A DNA stretch of 64,000 bases from assembly GCA_023229645.1 (NCBI GenBank), contig JALNYU010000012.1, positions 62,001-126,000 on the forward strand, given 5' to 3'. This DNA comes from Nevskia sp. Lineage in GTDB: Bacteria; Pseudomonadota; Gammaproteobacteria; Nevskiales; Nevskiaceae. The notes below the pieces were generated by a model. That model made no database searches, was not told where the DNA came from, and was given only the letters and a program-made list of their open reading frames with translations. The position numbers and the translations under genes are program-made. The stretch's first letter is position 1. Each line of letters begins with the position of its first letter. Positions 15,818 to 24,146 of this stretch are shown here, piece by piece.

Positions 15818-16661
15818 CTTTTTGTATTGGCGTTCGCATTCGAATATCGCGACAACACCCAATGCCGGAAGCCAGCACACAGGAGAATCGCCCCTAGTCC
15901 AACCTTTGGGGGTGTCCTTACCGAATCGCCATATTTTCGAACGGCGTGTCCTACATTTAAATCACGGCGCATTTCTCTATTACTTAATTGCGTTCGCAAA
16001 TAAAATTAGACACCTCAAGCCGAAAAATTCGACTCAACCGCTAGCCCCTAGCCGGACGCACCAATCGGAGCGCCCAAAAATATTTATCCTTTCCACAACG
16101 TTAGCACAGCAAACGCTTCAAGTAACTGGAGTAGAAAGAATCTCCACAAAACATTGGGCACTCATGCAATTTCACCGGTTACCAGCAGTGGAATTTATGA
16201 TTCATGAGTCATACTTTAAAGTGTCCGCCTAGCCCTATATTTAACCTACATAGAGACGATCAACTTCGGCGCGATATTTGGGCACAATAGAATTGCGCGT
16301 TAAACGCGTTCTTCAGCCGCGACGAGAAGATTATTGATTCGGCCACAAAATAGTTGAACGAGGTGCTAACAGCAATTTGAGATCGCACTTTTTCGAGACG
16401 GCGTGAGTGGCCGAATTAATAATAAAATCAAATTGCTTTGTTATTGATCCGGCCATTTCTCGCTTTCTCGGAAGTGCGGCATCCGGTTTGGCATTGCACT
16501 ACCTTTATTCAAGTACTTAATGGCCGGATCAATAAATAAAGCAGCATCGCTTCGGCCGATGCCGTTCTCTTAACTCAGCAATAAGTTTTTTTTATTGTTT
16601 TGTCAGTGGCAGGCCACGCCCGAACGGGCACGGCTGCGCTGCTGAATGCCAGTGTGGCACC
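15818..16661. other. Long AT-richer intergenic region holding repeat copy 2
   Basis: No convincing gene occurs in this 844-bp stretch. It appears AT-richer than its surroundings. Beyond the 206-bp repeat (16331-16535) it should contain the island promoter, but I could not assign one. The open frame at 15822-16232 on the plus strand lacks protein-like character. Confidence 0.6.
16331..16535 (+). repeat. 206-bp two-module inverted-repeat element, copy 2
   Basis: Same orientation as copy 1, and about 95% identical by eye. Differences include one deleted base and a few substitutions near the centre of module A (CTAACAGC for CTACGCGGC), plus changes such as TCGGAAG for TCGGTAG in module B. Both terminal inverted repeats and the spacer are fully conserved. 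With copy 1 it brackets the three-gene roadblock/GTPase island as direct repeats, which would allow loss of the island by recombination. Confidence 0.95.
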
Positions 16662-17027
16662 TCAAGAATGCGGATTGCGAAGCAGCGTCTGAAGTTGATC
16701 GCGTTGCTGTTCTACCAGTGCCGCAATATCGTGTTCCAACTTCCGATACGCTGCGAGCACTTGCTGCCCGGTCGGCGTAACGGTAGTGCCGCCGCCGCCG
16801 GAGCCGCCTTTGCTTGCCGCGACGAGCGGGCTTTCAAAACAGGCGTTCATGGTTTCGACCAGCAGCCACGCGCGGCGATACGACATATTCAGCGCCTTGG
16901 CGGCAGCGGAGATTGAGCCAGTACGATGGATCGCTTCAAGGAGGCTGGCCTTACCCGGCCCCATCGCAATTTGCTCATCAGCGAGCAAACGTAGCCGCGT
17001 GCTATGCGAGAACTTCATCCGCGGCAT
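16662..17027 (-). CDS. modE: ModE-family transcriptional regulator, DNA-binding domain only
   Basis: A 121-aa winged-helix protein matching the N-terminal domain of ModE. It has GPGKASLLEAIHRTGSISAAAKALNMSYRRAWLLVETMN, the diagnostic ModE/LysR-like helix-turn-helix, then a glycine-rich wing (GGSGGGGTTVTPTG) and a C-terminal helix for dimerisation. The two molbindin (MOP) domains of full-length ModE are absent, so direct molybdate sensing is not evident. Such short forms are widespread. It probably binds the palindrome at 12823-12848 before modA. Between this gene and modA lie the roadblock genes and two repeat copies. Confidence 0.88.
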   Translation of the reverse strand: MPRMKFSHSTRLRLLADEQIAMGPGKASLLEAIHRTGSISAAAKALNMSYRRAWLLVETMNACFESPLVAASKGGSGGGGTTVTPTGQQVLAAYRKLEHDIAALVEQQRDQLQTLLRNPHS

Positions 17028-17071
17028 TGAAAATTAGCCGCTATTTGCTCAGGCGGCGTACTCGGCACCGC

Positions 17072-17785
17072 TCAACCCCGAACTTCGCGCTCCATCGCTT
17101 CCAGTCCGATGTGCCGAACGTCCTTGCCTTTAACAAAATAAATGACATATTCGGAGATGTTGCGGGCGTGATCGCCAATACGTTCCAGCGCACGTACCGA
17201 CCAGATGAGGTCTAGCACGCGGCCGATGGTGCGCGGATCTTCCATCATAAAAGTAATGCACTGCCGCATCAGCGCTTCGTATTCCCGATCGACGACTAAA
17301 TCCTCACGCGCAACAGCCAGCGCAGCGTCGGCATCCATACGCGCAAAGGCATCAAGCGCATCTCGCACCATGTGGGAGACGTGCCGCGACAGATGTCCAA
17401 CTTCGACTAACGGCTCGCCAGTGCGCTCTTGCGCTGCAAGATCAACGGCCATACGGGCAATTTTCTCAGCTTCGTCGCCGATCCGCTCGAGATCGGTGAT
17501 CGTTTTGATCACCGCGTACACCAAACGCAGATCGCCGGCCGTTGGTTGGCGGCGCGCCAGAATGCCACTGCATTCTTCGTCGATCTGCACTTCGAATTGA
17601 TTGACTTTGACATCGTTGCGCGAAACTTCTTCGCCGAGCGCGCCGTCACCTTCGACCAAGGCGCGTGTCGCATCGACAATCTGCTGCTCAACCAAGCCGC
17701 CCATTGCTAATACGCGCTGCCGCACATCCTCCAGCTCCGTATTGTATTGGCTGGAAATATGAGACTTGTAAGAAGGCGTGGTCAT
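17072..17785 (-). CDS. phoU: Phosphate signalling regulator PhoU
   Basis: PhoU (237 aa) connects the Pst phosphate transporter to the PhoR kinase and keeps the Pho regulon off when phosphate is plentiful. The two tandem three-helix repeats are visible, each with its metal-binding signature: TDLERIGDEAEKIA in the first and RALERIGDHARNISEYV in the second. The N-terminus SHISSQYNTELEDVR matches E. coli PhoU. The ATG at 17785 is preferred over the GTG at 17791; no strong ribosome site is seen for either. The pst genes themselves are not in this window. It lies in a Pho block with an OprP-type porin, phoR and phoB on the same strand. Confidence 0.95.
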   Translation of the reverse strand: MTTPSYKSHISSQYNTELEDVRQRVLAMGGLVEQQIVDATRALVEGDGALGEEVSRNDVKVNQFEVQIDEECSGILARRQPTAGDLRLVYAVIKTITDLERIGDEAEKIARMAVDLAAQERTGEPLVEVGHLSRHVSHMVRDALDAFARMDADAALAVAREDLVVDREYEALMRQCITFMMEDPRTIGRVLDLIWSVRALERIGDHARNISEYVIYFVKGKDVRHIGLEAMEREVRG

Positions 17786-17854
17786 TGGCACAGGCGTATT
17801 CGATCAATTATTAAGAACGCCGACGTTGGCGGACTTCGGTGAGAGCCTACCTTT

Positions 17855-17879
17855 CTAGCGCTGCTTTTCAAAGCGCTAG
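17855..17879. terminator. Hairpin between the OprP-type porin and phoU
   Basis: A perfect 8-bp stem (CTAGCGCT/AGCGCTAG) with a 9-nt loop lies between the porin stop and the phoU start. No T tract follows on the minus strand, so it could attenuate or process the transcript rather than terminate it fully. Confidence 0.45.
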
Positions 17880-17945
17880 CACAATAAAATTTAAAAACTG
17901 CTCGGTGTAAAATTATCTCGCGCCCAGCTTCGTACCAACGATCAC

Positions 17946-19244
17946 TTAGAAATTCAGCTGTGCGCGAACGGCGATCGTGCGCGGCTTGTCTTTACCGACC
18001 GTGCCGCCCTGATCCGCTTCGGCGATGATGTAATTAACGAGGAAGCGGACATTCGGGTTCACGTAGTAGTTCAGACCAAACGTCAGCGCCGATTCCTGGC
18101 ACTTGGTACCGCCAGCGGTGTAGGAAATCGCGCCCGCCGCGTTAACAGCGGAAACGCAACCGGCTGGCGTATCTTTGTTTTCCGAGGCTTCATAGCGCAC
18201 AGTGGCTTCCAACGCGCCCAATGGGCTATTGACTTTCGGACTACCGAATAGGCCGTCGTTGGCTTTGTACGGCTTCGATTCGCCGGTTAGAAAGTAGCTG
18301 CCCTGCAGGTAGTAAGATCTAACCGTCTGATCTTTGCCAGTGTCTTGGGCCAAGTTCTGGTTAAAGTATTCACTAAACAGGTAGAACGGACCGTAGGCGC
18401 CGCCAGCTTCCGCCGTAAACGTCCTGATCGGCTCGTCAGCACCGGCGCGGCCCAGAATCAAGGTCGGACCGCGGCGGCCAGCGTAAACCGACTGCGCGCC
18501 CACGCTTTGCGGGTTGTTGGTAGTGCCAGCGTTATGCGGCAATTCGTAGGAGATCGACGAACCGAGATGAATAACCTTGTGGTTCGCGTGAATCGGCGAC
18601 CAAGTCAGGCGGCCGTTGGTGCCTGCACCTTCGGTGGAGATTGTATCGGCGCGGCGCAGGTTATATGCAGAAACACCATAGGTGAAGTTCTTTTCCAGGA
18701 ACTCGCCTTCGTAGAAAGCGCCGAGTTGGAATTCGCGGCTGACACCGCCGCCGAATATGCCAGTCGCCGAACCCGTCGGCCGCTCGATTAACGTTAGTTC
18801 GTTCGAGCTGGTTAGTTCTTCGGCCCCGCGGTATGGCTTGCGCTGACCGAGGATGAGCTTGCCAGGGCCAATTTTGTGCGCAAGGTAAAGATCCTGGAAG
18901 GCGGTGCTGGTCGCGCCGGAATCATTGTTCGGCGCAAAATCAGGCTCGATCTTGTATTCCCAGTTGTACAGCTTGCCCGACAACGTCAGATAAACGCGGC
19001 GGAAATAGAGGCCGCTCGTCGGCCCGGCCAAGCCGCCGCTACCGAACGTCGCGTTGTTATCGGTATCGATGAAGTCACCGTCGAGCTGAATGCGGCCACC
19101 GATTCGGGCTTCAAACTTGCCGTCGTCGGTCACGATCTTGATGCCGCCCGCAGTCGAGGCCGTATCGGCCATCGCGACACCTGTCGCACCTGATCCCACG
19201 AACATCGCCAAGGCACCGTATTGAAGCAATTTATTCACGTTCAT
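17946..19244 (-). CDS. Phosphate-selective porin of the OprP/OprO family
   Basis: Outer-membrane porin, 432 aa, of the trimeric polyphosphate/phosphate-selective family. A signal peptide ends around GVAMADTAS. The mature N-terminus has GKFEARIGGRIQLDGDFID and then YFRRVYLTLSGKLYNWEYKIEPDFA, the characteristic OprP opening. The rest alternates strands and loops and ends in a terminal Phe (RAQLNF). One Cys pair (PAGC...TKC) lies in a predicted surface loop. The ATG at 19244 follows GGAAG at good spacing. Its place between phoU and phoR, with a candidate Pho box upstream, points to induction under phosphate starvation. Exact ion selectivity is not determinable here. Confidence 0.9.
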   Translation of the reverse strand: MNVNKLLQYGALAMFVGSGATGVAMADTASTAGGIKIVTDDGKFEARIGGRIQLDGDFIDTDNNATFGSGGLAGPTSGLYFRRVYLTLSGKLYNWEYKIEPDFAPNNDSGATSTAFQDLYLAHKIGPGKLILGQRKPYRGAEELTSSNELTLIERPTGSATGIFGGGVSREFQLGAFYEGEFLEKNFTYGVSAYNLRRADTISTEGAGTNGRLTWSPIHANHKVIHLGSSISYELPHNAGTTNNPQSVGAQSVYAGRRGPTLILGRAGADEPIRTFTAEAGGAYGPFYLFSEYFNQNLAQDTGKDQTVRSYYLQGSYFLTGESKPYKANDGLFGSPKVNSPLGALEATVRYEASENKDTPAGCVSAVNAAGAISYTAGGTKCQESALTFGLNYYVNPNVRFLVNYIIAEADQGGTVGKDKPRTIAVRAQLNF

Positions 19245-19406
19245 CTTCCGATGATTTTGAGGTTTCGAGCCACAAGCCACCACACGCCTCTAGCGCAGCG
19301 ACCCAGCCCCCTAGCGCCTTATTCCGTAGCGAAACAAGTGTTGATGGGTGAGCGGGTGTGCTTCTATGTCCGGCCGCTAGTTTTGGGCCGAACCCGTGGA
19401 GCCATT

Positions 19407-19435
19407 ATGAAGGAACTATAAAGATTTGATGACGA
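19407..19435 (-). promoter_or_regulatory. Candidate triple Pho box upstream of the porin gene
   Basis: On the minus strand three 7-bp units, TCGTCAT, TCTTTAT and CCTTCAT, recur at exactly 11-bp spacing with AT-rich 4-bp linkers. This is the geometry of PhoB direct repeats (consensus CTGTCAT). Two units match 5 of 7 positions and the middle one is poorer. It is 163 bp before the porin ATG and just downstream of phoR. Confidence 0.5.
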
Positions 19436-19493
19436 TCGCCGCAAACTGCCGTATTTATTCCTATTTAATCAAATACTTGTTACAGATAGCCGT

Positions 19494-20843
19494 TTAGCCG
19501 GCAGATGTCTTTAACTCGTTGCGTAAGCTGCCGCGGTGGATACGATGCGGCGGAAAATGGCAGAGGAAAGTGCTGCCAATGCCGAGTTCGCTGGTGATCG
19601 CTAAACGACCTTCGTGGTTCTCCAGCGCGTGTTTAACGATGGATAAGCCAAGCCCTGTTCCGCCGCTAGCACGGGACCGGCCGACATCAACGCGATAAAA
19701 GCGTTCGGTCACGCGCTGCAGGTCTTTTTCAGAAATACCGATACCGGTATCCGCCACCTGGAAGTTGGCGCCATTTTCATCACCCCACCAGCGCGTGGTA
19801 ATCGTCCCGCCCGGTTGCGTGTACTGGATTGCGTTAGCAATCAAATTCATGAACACGCTTTGTATTTCAGACTCACGGCCGTACAGCCAAAGGTCGGGCT
19901 GAATATCGAACAGCAATTGCTGCCCACCCTGCGAAATCGCTTTTGCTTCTTCGCGCACGCGCGCCAGCACGCGCGGGATGTCGATCAAATCTTGGCGCGT
20001 TTGAATCACGTCCGATTCCAATCGAGCGAGTTTGAGCAAGTCGTTGATCAGCGACTCCATGCGTGACGCCTGATTACGCATTTCGCGGATGGGGACCGCC
20101 CATGTTGCCAGCGGCCCGTCCGTGCGCGATTCCGGCTCCATGACGTCAAGATAGCCGCGCAACACCGTAAGTGGCGTGCGCAGTTCGTGCGAGGCGTTGG
20201 CGACGAAATCCCGCCGGGCCTGCTCTAAACGGCGCAGATCGGAAATATCGCGAACGATCATCAGCCGCTGGTCGTTGCCGTACGGAATAATGCGGAAGGC
20301 CAGCGTAACCGCCGCATTGATCGGCGACCCGGCTTCAACTTCGCCGCTGTAATCAGTCCGCGCGAAATATTCGGTAAAACTGGGTTTACGCACCAAATTT
20401 GGAATACGCAGCCCCAAGTCTTGCGGCTGCCGCAACCCGAGCAGCGCTTGCGCCGCCTGATTAAACCAGATGATTTCGCCGCTGAGTCCGAGCACGACGG
20501 CGCCATCTGGCAACGCGGCGGTCGAGGCTTGGAACTCCGATAAAATCGCCGCGAGTCGCCGCTTACGCTTACGGTTGCGCTTCTGCAAAATCAACAGGCC
20601 GTCAAATACATCGGCCCAGATGCCGCTGGTGATCGGCAGTTCAACCAGTTTGGGCCGCTCAAGCCAGCGCCGCAGCGTTACCAAAAACCGTAAATGCTGA
20701 ACCATGCAAAGCGCGAGCGCCACGGCCACGGCCGGCCAGAAATAGCCGATCCAGAGGCCAACGACACCGGCGACGGCAACCGCTGCGATGATTTTGCGCA
20801 ACGCCCGGAACAGCAGCGTTTTCGGGCGCAGCCCGCGATCCAT
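19494..20843 (-). CDS. phoR: Phosphate regulon sensor kinase PhoR
   Basis: Membrane-bound histidine kinase, 449 aa, that phosphorylates PhoB when phosphate is limiting. The layout is two N-terminal membrane helices with almost no periplasmic loop (about residues 17-55), a basic linker with RNRKRKRR, a PAS domain (about 95-205), the dimerisation domain with the phospho-accepting His219 in ASHELRTPLTV, and the ATPase domain with an N box (NLIANAIQYT), DTGIGI and GGTGLGLSI. This is the standard PhoR design. The ATG at 20843 lies 2 bp after the phoB stop, so phoBR is one operon; an upstream in-frame start at 20987 would run into phoB and is rejected. Confidence 0.95.
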   Translation of the reverse strand: MDRGLRPKTLLFRALRKIIAAVAVAGVVGLWIGYFWPAVAVALALCMVQHLRFLVTLRRWLERPKLVELPITSGIWADVFDGLLILQKRNRKRKRRLAAILSEFQASTAALPDGAVVLGLSGEIIWFNQAAQALLGLRQPQDLGLRIPNLVRKPSFTEYFARTDYSGEVEAGSPINAAVTLAFRIIPYGNDQRLMIVRDISDLRRLEQARRDFVANASHELRTPLTVLRGYLDVMEPESRTDGPLATWAVPIREMRNQASRMESLINDLLKLARLESDVIQTRQDLIDIPRVLARVREEAKAISQGGQQLLFDIQPDLWLYGRESEIQSVFMNLIANAIQYTQPGGTITTRWWGDENGANFQVADTGIGISEKDLQRVTERFYRVDVGRSRASGGTGLGLSIVKHALENHEGRLAITSELGIGSTFLCHFPPHRIHRGSLRNELKTSAG

Positions 20844-20845
20844 GC

Positions 20846-21544
20846 TTAAATTTTCTCGGAGAAGCGATATCCCGTGCCGCGGACCGTCTGAATCATATTG
20901 TCGTAGCCGTAAGGCTGCAGCGCCTTGCGCAAGCGCCGGATGTGAACGTCCACCGTGCGTTCTTCGACATAAACGTTCTGGCCCCAAACGCGGTCGAGCA
21001 CTTGCTCACGCGTGTAGACGCGCTCCGGATGGCTCATGAAAAAATGCAATAACCGGTATTCGGTCGGCCCTAGCCGCACGGGCTCGCCTTGTGCGGTTAC
21101 GCGCTGGCTGGCGGCATCAATCTGCAGCCCCGCTACGGCCATCCGCTCTTCTTCGCCGCCCGGCAAACTCCGGCGCAGAACGGCCTGCGCGCGCGCAATC
21201 AATTCCGGGAACGAAAACGGCTTGGCGATGTAGTCGTCGCAGCCGATGTTCAAACCGCGCACGGTGTCTTCTTCCTCGGCCCGCGCGGTCACCATGATGA
21301 TCGGTATGTCTTTCGTCGTTGCCCCGGATTTTAGTTCGCGGGCGTATTCGACGCCGGACACCCCCGGCAGCATCCAGTCGAGCAGGATCAAGTCCGGCCT
21401 CGCCTCAGCAATCCGCAAGCGGCCGCTCGGCACGTCCTGGGCAACACTGACTTGGAACTCTGCGCGTTCAAGCGCAAAACGGAGCATGTCGCGAATCGAG
21501 GCTTCGTCCTCGACCACCAGAATTTTCTTGTTTTGCATCCCCAT
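20846..21544 (-). CDS. phoB: Phosphate regulon response regulator PhoB
   Basis: OmpR-family response regulator, 232 aa. The receiver domain has the acidic pocket EDE at 12-14, the phosphorylation site Asp56 in LILLDWMLPG, and the conserved Thr and Lys (VTARAEEED, DDYIAKPFS). The C-terminal winged helix includes LGPTEYRLLHFFMSHPERVYTREQVLDRVWG and VDVHIRRLRKAL, diagnostic of PhoB. It is the first gene of phoBR. It should bind the Pho box at 19407-19435. The two Met codons at the start (MGMQN) leave the exact start uncertain by two residues. Confidence 0.96.
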   Translation of the reverse strand: MGMQNKKILVVEDEASIRDMLRFALERAEFQVSVAQDVPSGRLRIAEARPDLILLDWMLPGVSGVEYARELKSGATTKDIPIIMVTARAEEEDTVRGLNIGCDDYIAKPFSFPELIARAQAVLRRSLPGGEEERMAVAGLQIDAASQRVTAQGEPVRLGPTEYRLLHFFMSHPERVYTREQVLDRVWGQNVYVEERTVDVHIRRLRKALQPYGYDNMIQTVRGTGYRFSEKI

Positions 21545-21850
21545 CCGCTGATTATGACGTCAACACTAAAATTAGAAGCAAGACGTTACAAGTGTTTTAC
21601 ACAGGCCCCCTTACCGCTGATTTATGCCGCTCAATGATCGGGTTTCAGCCTTCGGTACTACGCGCCCGACCTCACCGATTAACGCCAAACGGACTGCATA
21701 CAAAATCTACATAATTGATTTAAATGAAAATCATCAAATTTACCCGGATTGCACACATCGACGTTGATTACCCCGGCATGCACCGGCATCTAAACGTCAG
21801 GTAACAACACACTATTCGGTAAATATTTGTGACAGCGCGCAGTCAGCGCA
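21545..21850. other. Intergenic region upstream of phoB
   Basis: 306 bp without a gene, AT-richer than its surroundings. It holds the phoB promoter. A loosely Pho-box-like run (CTGTGTAAAAC and following) occurs about 60 bp before phoB, but it is too degenerate to call. No terminator or repeat is evident. Confidence 0.5.
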
Positions 21851-23266
21851 TCAATTTGCGTCACGCAATGTCCATCCGGCGGACGTCATGGCGTCTTCAA
21901 TGCAGCGGTCAACCGCTCTTTCACCACGGAATGTCAGGTGCCCGCCCGGATACCACTGCACCGCTCGGCCCCAGTGTTGCGCCAGTTGCAGCGGCTGCGG
22001 TGGCAGGACGATACGGTCCGCCACACCCGCGAATATATGCAATCGTTCAGACGCTAATTTCGGCGCCAGCGTCACCGGCGAAACTACTTGTAATAAGCGC
22101 CGGTAACGATCCTGGTCCAAGCCCTGCTCCGCGAAATACCGGCGATGCTGCGCCGGGATGTGTTGCCACAGCGTGCTGGCGAAGTCGCAAACTGGAATGC
22201 CGGCAACGACAAAATCCAACCCCGGTTCATGGCTGGCGAGCAACGCAGCGTTGTAGCCGCCGAGGCTGTAGCCAAGCACGCCGATTTTAGCGTCGGGCTC
22301 CTGCGCGCGAATCCAAGCGATGGTGCGCCGGAGATCCCAGAGCGTTTGGGTTTCGGCGTGTAATAAATCGAGCAAGTTGCCGTCGAGAAAGCGATCGCCG
22401 CTCTGCAGGCCACAACGCCGTGTGCCGTGTAGCGGTAAAGTCGGCAACACCATATTGAGGCGATACCGTTGGTGTAACAGCGCTGGCGGGAACAGCCGCA
22501 GATCGAGAAACGGCATCCCCATGCGGTAGCCGTGTATGCACAGCAACCACGGGCGGCCCGGTTCCGAGCGCCGGAATAAATTGACGTTACAGGTTCGGTT
22601 CGCCGTATAACCGGGCCATAAGTCACCGCCGGGGAGTTCCGGCGTTGGGCTGTAGCCGCTGGCGAATTGCAGGTTCTGAAATTCGAACCCGGCGCCGCGC
22701 GCGGTAGTCAACCGCGGATCATCGGGGACGCCCGGCGCCGCGTGAAAGCCGGCCGGATCGTCAAAGGCGCCACGCTCGCCCAGCACCGCTTCCAACTTCA
22801 GGGCATCCCGGCACATGCGCTCAGCCGCGGCACCGCTGGGCACTTTTGCGACCGCAACAAAGTAGCCGACAAGCGCTTCATCGAGCGCCGCTTTGGCGTA
22901 GGTCGCAGGATCGCGCCCTGGGTTCGGGGCGTTTGTCGTACTGCCGACGACCAGCGCACTGCGGCCGGCGACAACAAAACACGCGGCCGAAGCCAGTGTC
23001 AGCAGCATGACCACGCCAAAGCCGCCGAACAGCAATGCTGGCAAGCTCAGCACGACGCCAAGCAGCCCCCCCAGCGCCATGTATTGCGAGATTTTGCCCT
23101 CGCCCGGCCATAACAATGCCGAGGTGCCCGATGCTAATAGCAGCCCGCCGGGCAGCAGCGCGCAAATCAGCCAAGCGATGCCATGCGCGCCCAGCAGCCA
23201 CGCTAAGCCGGTGATGATCGGCAGTAGCGCCGTCGGATCATATTGCCGCGGCGCTTCGACGCTCAT
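21851..23266 (-). CDS. Membrane-anchored alpha/beta hydrolase
   Basis: A 471-aa protein. The first ~105 residues hold several hydrophobic helices (about 15-45, 60-78, 82-102). A C-terminal alpha/beta hydrolase follows. The oxyanion region is WLLCIHGYRMG and the nucleophile elbow is GYSLGGY with Ser as nucleophile. A late GVADRIV segment carries a candidate catalytic Asp, and WYPGGHLTF carries a candidate catalytic His. The substrate is unknown; the family resembles abhydrolase-18-like proteins. Its start overlaps the upstream FMN reductase stop by 4 bp, making it the last gene of a four-gene operon. The orientation of the membrane part is not clear. Confidence 0.82.
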   Translation of the reverse strand: MSVEAPRQYDPTALLPIITGLAWLLGAHGIAWLICALLPGGLLLASGTSALLWPGEGKISQYMALGGLLGVVLSLPALLFGGFGVVMLLTLASAACFVVAGRSALVVGSTTNAPNPGRDPATYAKAALDEALVGYFVAVAKVPSGAAAERMCRDALKLEAVLGERGAFDDPAGFHAAPGVPDDPRLTTARGAGFEFQNLQFASGYSPTPELPGGDLWPGYTANRTCNVNLFRRSEPGRPWLLCIHGYRMGMPFLDLRLFPPALLHQRYRLNMVLPTLPLHGTRRCGLQSGDRFLDGNLLDLLHAETQTLWDLRRTIAWIRAQEPDAKIGVLGYSLGGYNAALLASHEPGLDFVVAGIPVCDFASTLWQHIPAQHRRYFAEQGLDQDRYRRLLQVVSPVTLAPKLASERLHIFAGVADRIVLPPQPLQLAQHWGRAVQWYPGGHLTFRGERAVDRCIEDAMTSAGWTLRDAN

Positions 23267-23850
23267 GCCGGTTGCGCCGCCGGCCAGATTTTCAAAACGT
23301 CCGCCACGCGCAGGCCAATCGCTTCGGCAGCCGCGCGCTGTTTGGGGTCTCGCAGGTCGCCATTTTCATCGAAGATTTTGCTCGACTCGCCAACCGGATA
23401 TTGCTCCGGCAGCACCATGCAACCGAGCCGGCTGAGGACGGCGCGCAAATGTGACAGGCCCAGTGCGCCACCGAAAACGCCGGGCGAGGTCGACATCAAA
23501 CCAACGACTTTATGCTTGAAGCAGATCATCGGCTTCTCCCCGGGTACCGCACGTGTCGCCCAGTCGATCGCGTTTTTCAGCAGCGGCGTTACCGAGCCAT
23601 TGTATTCAGGCGAGGCAATCAAGAAACCCTGATGCGCGATCAGCGTCGCTTTAAACCGCAGTACGGCGTCTGGCATGCCGTGCGCTTCGATGTCGGGATC
23701 GTACAACGGCATCGCATAGTCGGCCCAGTTTAAATAGGTGATCGCAACACCGGCAGCCTCGGCGCCGCGGGCTGCATTTCCAACCAGCAACCGGTTATAG
23801 GATGTATTACGTTGACTGCCAGAGAACGCGAGAATCTTAAATGGGGTCAT
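23263..23850 (-). CDS. NADPH-dependent FMN reductase family protein
   Basis: Flavodoxin-fold oxidoreductase, 195 aa. The N-terminus KILAFSGSQRNTSYNRLLV is the FMN-phosphate-binding loop. SPEYNGSVTPLLKNAIDWATR is the strongly conserved motif of this family (as in chromate/quinone reductases and azoreductase-like enzymes). It probably reduces quinones or other small electrophiles with NAD(P)H. The ATG at 23850 overlaps the preceding stop as ATGA, so the much longer open frame upstream is rejected. It is the third gene of the overlapping operon. Confidence 0.92.
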   Translation of the reverse strand: MTPFKILAFSGSQRNTSYNRLLVGNAARGAEAAGVAITYLNWADYAMPLYDPDIEAHGMPDAVLRFKATLIAHQGFLIASPEYNGSVTPLLKNAIDWATRAVPGEKPMICFKHKVVGLMSTSPGVFGGALGLSHLRAVLSRLGCMVLPEQYPVGESSKIFDENGDLRDPKQRAAAEAIGLRVADVLKIWPAAQPA

Positions 23851-24146
23851 GGGCTTTGCAGCTGAGCGACAAGAATTTGCCAGAGCACCGGCAACGCAAG
23901 CACGACCAGCGCTTGTGCCGCCCAATGCCATACCAGCCTGCGTCGCAGTAGCAGGCTGGCGAGTCCGGAGATAAAAAAAAGCGAAATAAAACAGGCGGTA
24001 ATGATCAGTACGCCGGGCAAGCCGGCCTGCATTTTTTCGGACGCGTTACGGTAGATCGCAAAGACTAGCGAGACAAAACCCATTGCAATCGTCATTGCCG
24101 CAGCGAACGCAGTAAGCGTTAAGTCGACAATCAGCAGGTATCTCAT
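23847..24146 (-). CDS. Small membrane protein of unknown function
   Basis: A 99-aa protein with three clear hydrophobic helices (about residues 4-30, 43-65, 72-92) and short basic connectors (LLRRRLVW). No family recognised. Four-base overlaps with both neighbours (ATGA on each side) and membrane-protein composition support that it is real. Its partners are a basic small protein upstream and the FMN reductase downstream. Confidence 0.72.
   Translation of the reverse strand: MRYLLIVDLTLTAFAAAMTIAMGFVSLVFAIYRNASEKMQAGLPGVLIITACFISLFFISGLASLLLRRRLVWHWAAQALVVLALPVLWQILVAQLQSP

Noticed and set aside
15822..16232. 136-codon open frame on the plus strand beside the GTPase island
   Set aside because: No ribosome site, no recognisable domain, composition unlike its neighbours, and it overlaps the start region of the 323-aa gene on the other strand.
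13583..16535. Composite transposon made of repeat copies 1 and 2
   Set aside because: No transposase is encoded between or beside the copies and no target duplication is visible, so only the bracketing is reported.
16580..16605. CAATAAG...TTATTG hairpin with a T run downstream of modE
   Set aside because: On the minus strand the run reads as A, not T, so it does not terminate modE; no plus-strand gene precedes it.
21590..21615. Possible Pho box before phoB
   Set aside because: Only loosely similar to the 7-bp unit and without a clear second unit at 11-bp spacing.
21796..21822. GGTAAC followed by CGGTAA, resembling the ECF promoter pair
   Set aside because: The spacer is 11 bp rather than 16, and no gene start lies suitably downstream on that strand.
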